The notes under the pieces: generated by a model
Seen by the model: the letters and a program-made list of their open reading frames with translations, nothing else
Databases searched by the model: none
What the model was told of the DNA's origin: nothing
Program-made: the position numbers and the translations under genes
NCBI GenBank assembly: GCA_024114885.1
Contig: CP099425.1
Span: 1,178,001 to 1,242,000, forward strand
From: Septoria linicola
Taxonomy: Eukaryota; Ascomycota; Dothideomycetes; Mycosphaerellales; Mycosphaerellaceae
DNA: 64,000 nucleotides
Direction of reading: 5' to 3'
Shown here: one piece after another, positions 11,507-22,635 of the stretch
Position numbering within the stretch: position 1 is the stretch's first letter
How the letters are laid out: the number at the start of each line of letters is the position of its first letter

Positions 11507-12545
11507 GATCTGGTTCAGTGAAGAGCGCGTCCCAGATCGAGGCCGCGTGAGGATCTCGAAGCAGATGGCAGGAGTTGGTGAATCAATAACAATCCGAGTG
11601 GTGCTGCAGTCAGCCGTCAAGAATGTCTCACACGCGCTGGCTATCACATGCACAGCGATGCTTGCACTCCCGAGTCTGTTGTTATCGTTGCCGCTTCTCG
11701 AGCGGCACGGACGTGTTCTGGTCGGTGCGCGAGACTCCAGTGAGACCGCGAGTCTGCCGAACGTTGTCCAACAGCTCTGCTTTCTACGTTCCGCGTCGTT
11801 AGCGGTGAAGCATAGCTATATCTTGGGGCATGTTGCCTAGCTCCACCAAGGTCGCGAGCTGGTGTGCGCGTGTGCGACTAATAGGAGCTATGATGATTGA
11901 CGCCTTTCACTGTGATATGTTGTGATGAGGTCGATGGACTGACGAGATCTGCGTAGGTATGTAAAGCGCGAAAGGTAAGGTGAGAACAATGAAGTGACGA
12001 TGTACCATCACAGCGACTGGCAGAATTTCGGCTAGGATGCATGTGACAGGTCAGAGCGCGCTACTAGCTTCCACCGCCACAAGATAACACAGCATAGTCA
12101 AGCCATCGCGTTGCGCGCAGCTCTTGACGAGCGGGCCGTCATATCAATAATGCTATACCGTGTCCTGCCTTCAGCAATGATGCTCAGTTAGATCGAGCTG
12201 CAGGTCTGAGCGATTGAGCTTCGGCACTCACGAGTCCTAGGATGCCCGTAGGTACTCGTGACATAAGCCGCAACCTAATTAGATGTGCCGTGAAAAGCTT
12301 TACAAAGTCACAGGCCAGGCCATCATGCTGTTCATGTGTTATCGTAGAGAGCGTGCATCGGAGATTGGCAGGATTTCTATGCAAATGCCTTACATACTAT
12401 GAGATGCAGTGCTGTACTAGGTACAATCTCGGATGCCACTTCCATTCCCTCGAAGTGCTCCGCATTACTGTTACTTGCCTCCTCCTCAGCCATACGCTGA
12501 TATGCTATTCATCGTACATCGTAATATGTCTCCCGTCGGATCCGC
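11507..12545. other. Atg26 upstream region and 3' flank of protease gene
   Basis: Contains the presumed promoter and 5' leader of the Atg26 gene and the transcript end of the aspartyl protease gene. The plus-strand frame extending to 11840 is mostly antisense to Atg26 and is not supported. Confidence 0.45.
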
Positions 12546-13847
12546 TTACTTTGCCTTGGCAAGACCGACAGAGTTGTTCTCGAGGTCGTAGACAGAGTAC
12601 CACTTTCGGAGGAAAGCGTCACCGAGAATAGCGAGAGGACCGGCTGGCTCTGGGATATCGAAACCCATGAAGGCGGAGATACAGCTGCCCTGAACCTCGA
12701 GAATGTAGTCGTATGCGTCAATCGTGAAGTTGTGGCCAGTCAGGGTGAAGGTCAGATCTGGGAGCGAGTCACGCTTGCTGCAGTCGACGGTGTACTGGCC
12801 GTTGTAAGACTTCTTTGCGCCAATCTCCTTGTTCAAAAGCTCAGCAAGAGTCGATGGAAGAGCGATGAGCGAAGTGCCGGTGTCGAGAATGGCACCAGTG
12901 GCATCGATCTCGGCAGTCTGCTTGCCAAAGGTGATGGCATCGAGGTCAACCTCCCAGTATGCCTTGCGGCGGAGTGGAATCTTGGTCATTTCGCCAGTGT
13001 AGTGGTCCTTGTTGACACCGCCAAAGATGGCCTCGGACTCGTCGCCCTTGTCGGTGGAGCTCAAGTAGAAAGCAAAAACCTTCTCATCAAGCAGGCCTTG
13101 GTCGATCATGTTGTAAAATGGTGGAGGAATCTTGTTGACGGAAATGGTGTCGTATCCAAGACCGAGAATGCCATCGAAGCGGCCGAATGCAAACGCAAGG
13201 CCTGGCTCAGATGTAGCCTCAGCAAACAGCTGGTTCTTGATCTTCAAGTCACCAATCTGCACGGTGTCCTGGCTGATGTAGCCCTCAAGGCTGCCGGAGC
13301 CATATTGAATGGCGAAGTCCGAACCATTCTGCTTGTATGTGTTCGACGCGCCGTGGTCGTACTTGGAGTGCAGGTAGCAAGCAATGCTGCCACACTCTGA
13401 GCTAGGCACCCACAAGTTGGAGCTGCCAGTATCCAAAACGACCTTGAACTCTTGTGGTGGCGTGCCAACGGCGATGTCGCTGAAGTACTGCGCATTCAGG
13501 AAGTTGCTGACGGCGACTGGGTGGCCCTTTTCAGGCTTGACGGAGGTCTCCTTGAACATCTCATCGAGACGACCTTGGGGGCGAATGCCCATGTACTTCT
13601 GGCCGAGGCGCTGAACCTGGGTCTCGATGTTCATGCCCTCCTAGTGAGCACGTTAGCAACTGTACGCGCTGTTTGATGACTTGTGCTATAGCTTACCAGC
13701 TGCTCTGACAAGGGTACCTTCTGCAGCCTGGGAACGTCGTCAGCGTCAATCGCTCGGTCAAAGGCGGCTAAACAGCACTCACTTCATCTTGTGAACGCCT
13801 GCCTGGGCGCCAGCCACCAGGGCTGATGCCATAAGTGCTCCCTTCAT
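12546..13847 (-). CDS. PEP4: Vacuolar aspartyl protease, saccharopepsin type
   Basis: Three exons, 13847-13783, 13727-13697 and 13640-12546, give 396 residues, the usual size for PEP4/PepE/PEP2 proteins. Exon 1 encodes a signal peptide (MKGALMASALVAGAQAG), exon 2 a short piece of the propeptide (KLQKVPLSEQL), and exon 3 starts at EGMNIETQV. The propeptide resembles that of vacuolar proteinase A. Catalytic aspartates lie in VLDTGSSNLW (D102) and AILDTGTSL (D285), with the flap tyrosine in IQYGSGS. The C-terminus ends near GDAFLRKWYSVYDLENN, as in the family. The enzyme matures other vacuolar hydrolases and degrades protein in the vacuole. Intron 2 has a GCTAAC branch site. The tiny 31-base second exon is supported by frame and by the family propeptide. 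Confidence 0.93.
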
Positions 13848-15632
13848 GATTGCAGAGATGATATGGGGATGGAGTGTTGGTGAGATTGTGTTGGTGTCAG
13901 AGAGAGAGGAAGAGAGCTCCCCAGGCGCCAGCAGTGTACCTGAGCTTGCCCAGCAACCCGAAGACGTCACGCAGGCACTGTGATCGCGCCACGATAAGGA
14001 CCAACGGCCAGCAAAGTCGTGGAATCTGGTCAGATGACCAGGTCCCCAGCCACAATGCCGCCTTCACGTTGCTGCTGAAGTGTTTCACTCCGCGGCGCTT
14101 GTGAGTTCTTGATACGACTCGATAAGATGCATCAGACAGACTGTAGAGCGACCATTCGCATTGAGCAGACCTTGACGTTCCTTCCACGGCACAAGATGGT
14201 GTGGCAAGCGCTGCCAGTCGCTGAAAACGGCGAATCACTCTCACGCATCCGGCTCAGACGCCCACGAACAACACCCTTTGACATTCCTGTATCACAAACA
14301 TTCTGCTCTGTGTCAAACGCATCTCGGATCAAACGCAAGTGACATTCGTTCGCCCTGGTCATGTTATTGGACGTCAGCCACACTGTGAAGACCATTCTAC
14401 CAGTGCATGCTCACTCGCCAAGGAAAGCCATCGGATGTTCGCATGAGTTCAAGATCCGTTCTTCACTACTGAAGTGCAGGAAAGCGGTATATATCTGCAT
14501 CCGAGCCAAGAGAAAGTCGTTCTTCATAAAGCACGCGCACGTGGCTCGATCGCATTTCAATCGCTTCATCGCTCGTCTGCTCTCCAACAATTACTCAACA
14601 TCGTTTAAAGAGCATGGTGCCACGAAGCCCTGTCGAAGTCAGGCACGCGTCGGATTGCGTGCCTACACTTGGGAGCTCCAGTTTCGTGCTTCTACGAACT
14701 CCATCTACCTTCATCCTCCTGCACACCTCACGCCGTGTCTATGAGGAGCCGGGAAATGTCCGTATTTCTTCACATGAACCATGGAGATTTGGCAGCACGT
14801 AATCGCTGGGAGACTGCGCGCACCTTACAACTGGCGCATCAGACGCTCTCGAACCGAGCCAGCCCGCCGAGCTGAACAAGGTATTCTATCCTTTGGCACA
14901 GGCCGACATATCTAAAGTGCTCAAGATGAGCTTCTCCCGCAGTGGTCTTTATTACAAAGACAATGCAATGACTAGACGGCGCCTCAGACGGCACTTCCAT
15001 CACGAGCTGACATAGCAGTTGCCCAAGCCGCGGTTGTGCTTTCAGACCAGCCCTGTAGCAATTTTGAGGTACTGACTTTGCAATTCAAGGAAACCACCAT
15101 GATATGAGAAGTATCAGAGCACTTTGACGAGGGTGTTCAAGATGGGTCGTCATTCCGGCGTACATCATCGGCCATCTGCGCTTGGCTTCTCCGGCCAAGT
15201 CGCCGCAGACACGGGAAACAGCAACTACGAAACAGGATCTTCCACGAATCCAAAACTGTGGTTGCTTTCAACCTGCGTGTACTACGGGTAACCATTTGCA
15301 TTCCTGGCTGATCACACTTTCGCGAATATATCTAAAAGGCGGTACATACAGCCAGACGCGCGTCGGCCAGTCGTATTCGAGGGTTTCGGCACGCTGGTAC
15401 AGAAGTGGTGACTTGAGCATTGGTCTATTGGCACGTGGGGGAGAAGCTGGTCCAATGCGGACAGCTAGAGCTGGGGCTGGAAATCTTTCACACATTCGAT
15501 GCGCGCTGCAGTACACCACCTCCTTTAGCTGCACGAGATACCCTTCGACCTAGTCACCGCGACCTGCGCGCTCCCGATGTGTCGAACACGACTTGCCCTC
15601 TCCTCAATCGAGCTCCCTCTGCCTCCTCCAAC
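13848..15632. other. Long divergent intergenic region, nothing recognised
   Basis: About 1.8 kb between the protease gene and the glycosyltransferase gene, which point away from each other. It should hold both promoters. Several open frames of 60-127 codons exist (for example 14361-14744 plus strand) but their composition is scattered and shows no family motif. Confidence 0.45.
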
Positions 15633-17610
15633 ATGGCAAGCACATATGTCTGGACGACAAGGTGCATACCTGCGTTCAGCATCTGCGCTGTTGTCACTTT
15701 ACTTCTATGCTCCTTCATCATATCTCCACATGGGAAGGGCCAATCTGGCGAGCACAATGGACAGGCCACTATACCACAACTCATATTGAGTGGCTATACT
15801 GTATTCTGCCATGTCATGTCGATTGCCTTTCCGGTCCGAGTCTGTTGGGCGATTAGAGACGTTCTCAGGAGAACAAGACAATCAGCCTTGGAGACACCGA
15901 ACACAACGAGGCATCGATCGCACAGCGTGAAGAGAGACAGTGGCACTTTTGAACAGCCAGTGCCTCTATTCGTGATTATTCTGCCGGCATACAAAGAAGA
16001 GATGAGCACCCTCGAGGAGACGCTGAAAGTGCTCGGGTCACATACCCAGGCTCGGTCCAGCTATCATGTGCGTAGACCTGGTTGCAGTCGGAGCAACCAA
16101 GACTAGAATGAATATGTGCTAACGGTGAGCAGCTGTATCTCGCTATGGAGGAGAAAGAGGAGAAATCCGCGTTCAAAGCTGTAGGCCTGATCAAGACTTT
16201 TGAAGGATCTTTCTTCCGTATGAGCTACACTGTCCATCCTTCTGGCATTCCAGGCGAGGCACAGGGCAAGAGTAGCAACGAGTCGTGGGCTGCGAAACAA
16301 GCTTCGCGCGATTATCCTGAGGACTGGGTCAAGAGAAACGTGATCATGACAGTCATGGACGGTAAGCCAGTCTCGATGCTGTACCCAACATGATGCTAAC
16401 TCTGGCAGCTGATACTCACTTGTCCTCACGCTATTTCTCCCAGATTGCTCGCATGCATGTTGAACATGCAGCAACCAACGAGTCGACGATTTACGTACCT
16501 CCGCTTGTGTTTGACCGCAATCTGCACAACGTGCCGTTGCCTGTACGCACAGCAGATCTCATGTGGGCTGGAGCAGGTATCTCCAGCTTGTACGCCGGAT
16601 CCACCATTTGCATTCCAACCTCTGTCTACTCCCTTCCCATGACACTAGTGGAGCATGTTGGTGGCTGGGACACGGGTCCGGGAGCCATTGGCGAGGATAT
16701 GCACATGTACTTGAAGTGCTTCTTCGCTCTGTCTGGTCACCTCGAAGTCCGCATTGTTTATGCCGCAGCAAGTCAATGTAATGTCAGCAGCGATGAGCGA
16801 GGGCTCTTAGGCTTCGCCACAGGTCTTCAGGCACGCTACAAGCAGGCATTGAGACACATGTGGGGTGCACTGGACACCGGTTATACCATTCGCCAGACAG
16901 TCAGCATGCTCAAAAGGCACAGAGTTGCTTCGCGAGGGCCAACCGATCTCCCTCTGAGCGCTCCCAAGTATGTTGCCGAAAGTGACAAGAAGGGAGCGAC
17001 CACAACTAACAAGAACAGCTCCAACTGGACTGCCTTCTACACGAGTACCGGTCTGCACAAATCGATGATTCCAAAGATCGCCGACACCGAGTATGCGCCA
17101 CCGAAACCTATCAACTGGTACAATCTGTGTGTGCTTTACCACAGAATGTTCGAGGCTCACTTCCTGCCCGTCCATCTGTGTGTGATTCTGATCACGTCCG
17201 GTATCTACACGCTATTCACGCCAACTTTCCTGGTTCCGACGGCATTCAAGATGGCCCTCGATTTCTCCAGCCTTTGCCGATTGATCGGGTGGTGCACTAT
17301 GCTGTGCTACTTCTACCTCTTCGAGAGGTACCACAAGTTGTGTGTGGGCTTGCGTCAGGAAGAGATGCGCCAGGCAGGTTTACTCGAGGACATGGAAGAC
17401 GGTGACGGCTTCACGCCTGGTGTCTTCCAATTCGCTGGCCTGTTCGAGGCAGCTCTTTTCCCAATCGGAGGTGTCATTTTTGGCGCCATTCCTGCCATTC
17501 AAGCAGAGCTGAGCCACCTCTTCACAGAGCGTCTGACTTATGTCGTGAGCTTGAAGCCGACGCTCCAGACAGTGAGGTCCATCAGAGGCACGAGAGCAAT
17601 GACCCCGTAG
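15633..17610 (+). CDS. Membrane-bound glycosyltransferase, family 2-like
   Basis: Three exons, 15633-16067, 16133-16361 and 16409-17610, give 621 residues. Two membrane segments precede the catalytic region (about residues 10-30 and 50-75). The catalytic part starts with PLFVIILPAYKEE, the nucleotide-binding strand of GT2 enzymes, and contains MDADTHL, a DxD metal site that is assembled across the second intron. GEDMHMYLKCF fits the acceptor-side acidic motif (ED), and RYKQALRHMWGA fits a QxxRW-like motif (QALRHMW). Three or more hydrophobic segments follow at the C-terminus (LPVHLCVILITSGIYTLF and later). The layout is that of processive or membrane polysaccharide synthases; the sugar and product cannot be told. 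Both introns have CTAAC branch sites. Confidence 0.85.
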
Positions 17611-18767
17611 GCCTTCCCCTGATCCTATCACTGTCCCGCACAACACTATACCCACATCGCATAGCGTTGGAGCCAGACCGCAAGGTGCACTTCCTTCCCA
17701 GCACGCTTGCGAAATCCTCATTTCTGCCAATATAGAAACCATGAAACGAGAAGCTAATGTTTACTGTTTTCCAAAGATCTAAGCCTACGCAATCTGCCCC
17801 AAAGCAGTCTAAAGCAAGTCCACAAAAGTCGAAATCCTCGTGCATACGAGCCGACGGCAAGTCTAAAGCAAACGGCTTCATCCCAGCCATGGGCGGTCAC
17901 GTTCATCAAAGAAGATTTTCGCAGCTCGTTCTATTCTCACGCGATGCGGACTGAGCTTGACGTGAGCTCCCTGAGCTCCCTGCATCATCGACACGTCCCG
18001 CAGCGAGCAGTAGCGCCGTACAAGCACACGTGCTGTGCATATGCGTGCCTGGACGCGCATTGGTGGAAATAAAGTTCGGTCACGGCATACCAGTGGAAAT
18101 GCACTTGTAAGGACGACACGCGTCTTTACGAGTAGTCATCCTTCGATGAGCAACCTCGCTGCCTTTTAATTGCCTCAAGCTGGCTTCGAGGCAAGGTCGA
18201 GACTTCAGCTCAGCCGTTGGCAATCACCGCTCTTGAGTGACAGACAACAGCACGATCACACCCTGACATTACATGGCAAGATAGACGGCTCGACACATTG
18301 TCATCAACGACTTCTTGTTGGCCTAATGTTGTCCCGTCAGCACTCATCGATGCGGGTCGATGGCACAAGCCGAGCACACCTTTGGTAGCTGGCAACACTC
18401 GGCCTAGCCTCATCGGCGGTCGCGGAGCCTACCACTTATTAATCCTGCAATGTCACTGTGTCAGCATGACAAGGTCCACGAACGCGAGCATCAAATCTCG
18501 CCCACTCACAGAATATCTGTAGCGCACATAAGAGAAGGCAATCTAAGCGACAGGCATCAGCAGAAGTCCGGGGAGCCCTTAAAGCACAGCGGCTATCCCT
18601 CTATGCGGAAGAACTGTTGATTCCGACCGAGCGGAGCACTCAAGCAGACTGCGATCCTGGCGCCCTCATGCACGGCAGATGCAACTGACTGCAGCAGTGA
18701 AGTAGACAGCTTCGAGAACCTTTTTAAGTCCAGCTATATTTCTCCAACCATAAATCATTCACCATGG
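17611..18767. other. Convergent intergenic region, nothing recognised
   Basis: About 1.15 kb between the glycosyltransferase stop and the stop of the small minus-strand gene. Only short chance frames are present. Two adjacent copies of a 9-base unit (gagctccct) lie near 17963-17980. Confidence 0.45.
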
Positions 18768-19283
18768 TCACGAAGGCTCATCCACCACTCCCATGGGACC
18801 CTCAGTCCTCCTCCGCTTCACCACACTCCTCGTCTCTACAGACATGCATCCTCCATCTTCTTTACGACGTTTCAAAGACTGCGGCATCCTCGCAGCACAT
18901 ACGCTTTCGTCATCAAATGCAAATCCGCCCTGCAACATTCCTGGACCAGTGCTAGGCTCCATAAACTCTCTCTCAAAGTCCTCCTCGGACATTTCTACTG
19001 CTGCGAGATCTTCTTGTGTGTCTTGCCATTGTTGATCTTCGAGATGATTGTGGTTGAGACGTGTTTGTTCTCTGTTGTGAGACGTCGCAGTTGACTGGAA
19101 TAATTTCGTGGAAATGGTAGGAGTGTCGTTGCGGACGGTTGCGCTCGTGGTCGTTGCGCAGCCTTGCATTTCGATAGCAACTTCCACTTCCAACTCGCTG
19201 AAAAGCTCATCGATGCGTTTCTCTTCTTCTGCCTCGCGTATGGACATTGCCAATCGTTCGGAGTATGTGCTGGAGTTCTGCAT
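18768..19283 (-). CDS. Small acidic hypothetical protein
   Basis: An open frame of 171 residues from ATG 19283. It is not recognised. The first 40 residues are predicted helical and charged (SIREAEEEKRIDELFSELE). A middle Gln/Asn/Thr-rich part and an acidic stretch (MSEEDFEREFMEP) follow. Near the end a basic cluster (VVKRRRTEG) could be a nuclear localisation signal. The biased composition is more protein-like than the neighbouring chance frames, but there is no domain to confirm it. An upstream 5' exon is possible because the frame stays open for some codons before the ATG. Confidence 0.45.
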   Translation of the reverse strand: MQNSSTYSERLAMSIREAEEEKRIDELFSELEVEVAIEMQGCATTTSATVRNDTPTISTKLFQSTATSHNREQTRLNHNHLEDQQWQDTQEDLAAVEMSEEDFEREFMEPSTGPGMLQGGFAFDDESVCAARMPQSLKRRKEDGGCMSVETRSVVKRRRTEGPMGVVDEPS

Positions 19284-19689
19284 ATTCTCCACGCTGTGCT
19301 TGAGGAGACAATTCGTTGCTGCACCATTCTAGTCATACAAACCATTGTGGATACACACTGCACAGCACCGGCATTCTAGACCTTGACCGTCATGTGTTCA
19401 AATAGAGACAGGCAAACTCAAGACAGTATACACAAATATCAATACAACCATGTGTGCACCAGAACTCGATATCGTGGTAAGGGTGAGACCATGTCTCTTA
19501 CTCGAGCTTAGGGTCACTGGAAAAGAACTTCCCGAGCTGCACACAGAACCAAGACCTGATTCAGTTCTGGTATCATTAATATTCTGTCTTGAGTATGATA
19601 GTAGAATAATACTCGCCATCGTCATGGTCTCATGTAGTCGTCGTACTCTTTGACAATCGTCCTCTCCTACGACTATGAATAAGTTTCAA
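19284..19689. other. Intergenic, nothing recognised
   Basis: Holds the promoter of the small acidic gene and the 3' end of the F-box gene, both on the minus strand. Confidence 0.5.
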
Positions 19690-21761
19690 TTACACGTCAT
19701 CGTCGTCTCTGATATCGTCTCCCCAGCCAGCGGTGTGCCTCAGCCTTCCACCTGCATGGTAGTCGCTCACCGGAGGATGGTAGTCTCGATCATTACTCCG
19801 ATGCAGCACAAAGTCCAGCACTTCGCTTCTGGGTTCAATATACTGCCTCAAACACCAGCCAACGGGAACAGCGTGGGGCTTCGATCTGCCTTCGGCGTCT
19901 AGCGCAGATGAGCGGAGGAAGATGATCTGGTTCTTGGAATCCTCGCGTTCATAAATGCGGTCTGATGTGCCGAAAGCGATCAGGCGGAGTCTAGAGGGCT
20001 CTGCCGGAGCTGTGGTGACTGAGGCAGCGGTAGCTGTCACACCTGCGCTGGCCGTGTTGTCCTCTTGATCGGAGTCCGCGCCAGAGTCAGGCAGAACAGT
20101 CTTGTCCCCGTCTGCAGCCATCACGAAGGCTCTCTGCGCCAAATTCTGCAGCAAGTTCTCGTACACCATCCTCGGCAGTAGCTGCGTAGATGGCTTATTG
20201 TTGGGCCAGGTCGTGATATGTAATGTGACCATCTTCTTCAGCTCTGTGATGCTCGTCTGAAAAGCCTTCCAGTCCACACCTGGACTGCGAATCAGACTCG
20301 TCTGAGGCCAAGCACAAGACAGCTGCTCGAGGTCTTTGCACGCTTTGCAGATCTTGTCAAAGTCTTCGCGATCCCATACTAGCTCTTCGTTATCACTATC
20401 TGAGCTCATCGAGTTGGATGAGTGGTGGCTTTCGGATGCGCAGTGCACGCTGAGGAGCTCGAGGGTCTTGCCGTGGCGGACGATGCCAGCGGCTGCGGGT
20501 AGCGCTTTGACATTCTCGAGGTCGATAACCATGTCGCGGAGGCCAGACACCAGACACAAGAAGCCATCGAGTGCGAGCAGAGCTTCGTTATCGGAATTGT
20601 CGCGGTGTTGCAACTCGAGCACTTTCAACGTCTTTGGCAGATTCTTCGACTTGCTCAATTGGCCCAGCAGAGTATCTGCGCCAGCACAGTGGTACAAGCG
20701 CAGATTCTCTAGCTGCTGGAAGTTGATGAACTTGCACCAGGTATCGGCACAATAGCGCAGACTGATCCTATGTAGTCTCAAGCTCGTCAGATTCTTCAGC
20801 GGTTCGCAAGTGTCGAAAGGCATCACGCTCGCGAAGATCGTTCTGCTCAGCAAACCTGGTGCCGTTGCAGAGTCGTTCAGCTCCCGACTTTCCGGCACGT
20901 TGGAGCTTCCCAGGTCGCTGAAGTTGCAATGCACGATCAGCTCCTCCAGCTGCTCCTTGCACTTCTCCAAGAAGAAGCCACTCAAATTCAGCGTATCGCG
21001 GTTCTCTGGATATAAGGCCAGCTTCCTCGTGCTGTTGAAAGTTGTACTCGTCGATTTGATGGCCCTCTTCAGGTCCGGCAAGACGTCCCGATCAAGGTCC
21101 ATGACTTCGAGCCACTTCATCTTGCGCTGCCGCTTGTACAGCAAGAGCAGTGTGTCCGCCGAAAAGGCCTTCCATGGACACCAGCTATTCCGATAATAAC
21201 TGTTAGCATCAGCATCTTCCCCTCCTTGTGTCAAGTCAAGAATGGGACCTCGCCAAAGTCGCTGAGCTTCAGCGTCTTGTCGGCTGCCCATCTCGTAGAA
21301 CACGCACCTGAACTCCTCGAGGATGTCCTCTGGCAAGAATTCCAGCAGCATGCGGGTGGCGAACTGAGCCTGTCGCTCTTGATTGCATCGGTCGGCTGCT
21401 TCGGCAAGATACAGTCGCAGTTGGCGAATGTGCTTTAGGCCGATGTTGCGCGGATTGAGGAAGGAGGAGAGGCGGTTGTCATTGTCGCTGCCCAGATCGA
21501 GAGCAACATTGCGATACAGAGAGCGCACGGCGAGTTTGTGGAAATGCTTGGAGACGAGGCAGGCGTTCTTGAGGTCTGACGGGCGCATGACCTGGGTGGT
21601 ATTGTCAGCATCGCAACCCACTTCCATGGGGCTAAAGCGCGACATACTCGCTCAATAATCAGACCGACGAGCTCTTCCGACAAGTCGTGCAGCGTGGTCT
21701 TGTGCTTCTTCTTGGGCATGATGGCCAGTGTGTCGGTCTGAGTTGCTACTGCCGTGGCCAT
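19690..21761 (-). CDS. F-box/LRR-like protein
   Basis: Two exons, 21761-21648 and 21591-19690, give 671 residues. The F-box is split by the intron: exon 1 ends LHDLSEELVGLIIER and exon 2 continues VMRPSDLKNACLVSKHF, which matches the usual LPxEL...L....LVSK pattern, followed by HKLAVRSLYRNV. F-box proteins link substrates to SCF ubiquitin ligases through Skp1. The rest shows leucine-spaced segments typical of irregular LRRs (LTSLRLHRISL, LENLRLYHCAG). A Ser/Asp-rich insert lies near residue 420, and the C-terminus ends in an acidic tail. Target proteins are unknown. The 56-base intron starts GTATGT and ends CCCAG, phase 0. Confidence 0.85.
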
Positions 21762-22635
21762 CTTTGCACCACGAGCGGTGTGCGATATCGGTGTCTTTCT
21801 GCTTCTCGTGAGCTGCTTCACCTCACGTCTTACTTCGCTTGCGTGGAGGACGAGGAGAAAAGGCCGACTTGCAGAACAAGTCAATAGGCCGGTGACCGCC
21901 TTCGAGCATGTATTATGCTGCGCCTCAGCGAGTGGGTGGTTGATCAGTCTGAATTAGTGATTGGAGGGGCCAGTAAGTTGATGGACTGGAACGATATGTA
22001 TGCCCTTCAAGAGCTGTTGTCCCACGTGTCAATGTGCCGCTGTGCTGGAAGAGAGTGAGAGTGAGGTAAGGAGTCAGTCAGTGATGATGGATGGACAGGA
22101 TTGTGCGAGGCCAGTCGTCGCTTCTACTGATTCACAAGGCGCACAATGACAAGCTCAGCCTTGCTTGGAGATGCGATGCAAGATGCGCTGCACACACCTC
22201 ACTTGCATGTGGTTCGCCAGAAGGTGCGTGGCTGTGGATCGAAGCTCGCAGCAGGAGGGCGAAAGTGGAGCTCACCTCCTCCACTCAAGAGGCCGCACGA
22301 TTCCAAGTCAGCTTTCCCCGCCAGGCATCAGCCTGTCTCCTCCGGTACCCTATTGCGAGATGCCGACCAATGGACGCTTGCTATTGTGGTGCACACGACC
22401 ACTCTGCAAAGACCCAAAGCCGGTCCTGGCCGACGACGAAATACCAGTAAGTTAGTAATCACTGTCATCACAGAAGGAAAGACGTTTCGGTTCCTCAATC
22501 ATTTCATACTCATCACATCGCTTCGGGTATAATCTACCAAAAGCTCCCAATCCAGGCACCGCGTCAAGGTGCCACCAAAACGCCTTCGCTATATGCAAGT
22601 CGCCTGACCCTGCCCTGCTACACGATGCAGTGACA
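21762..22635. other. Intergenic, nothing recognised
   Basis: Promoter region of the F-box gene and 3' flank of FCP1. Overlapping frames at 22091-22532 on the plus strand look like chance. Confidence 0.45.

Noticed and set aside
15182..15553. ORF of 123 codons upstream of the glycosyltransferase
   Set aside because: Random composition, lies in the promoter region and overlaps the 5' leader.
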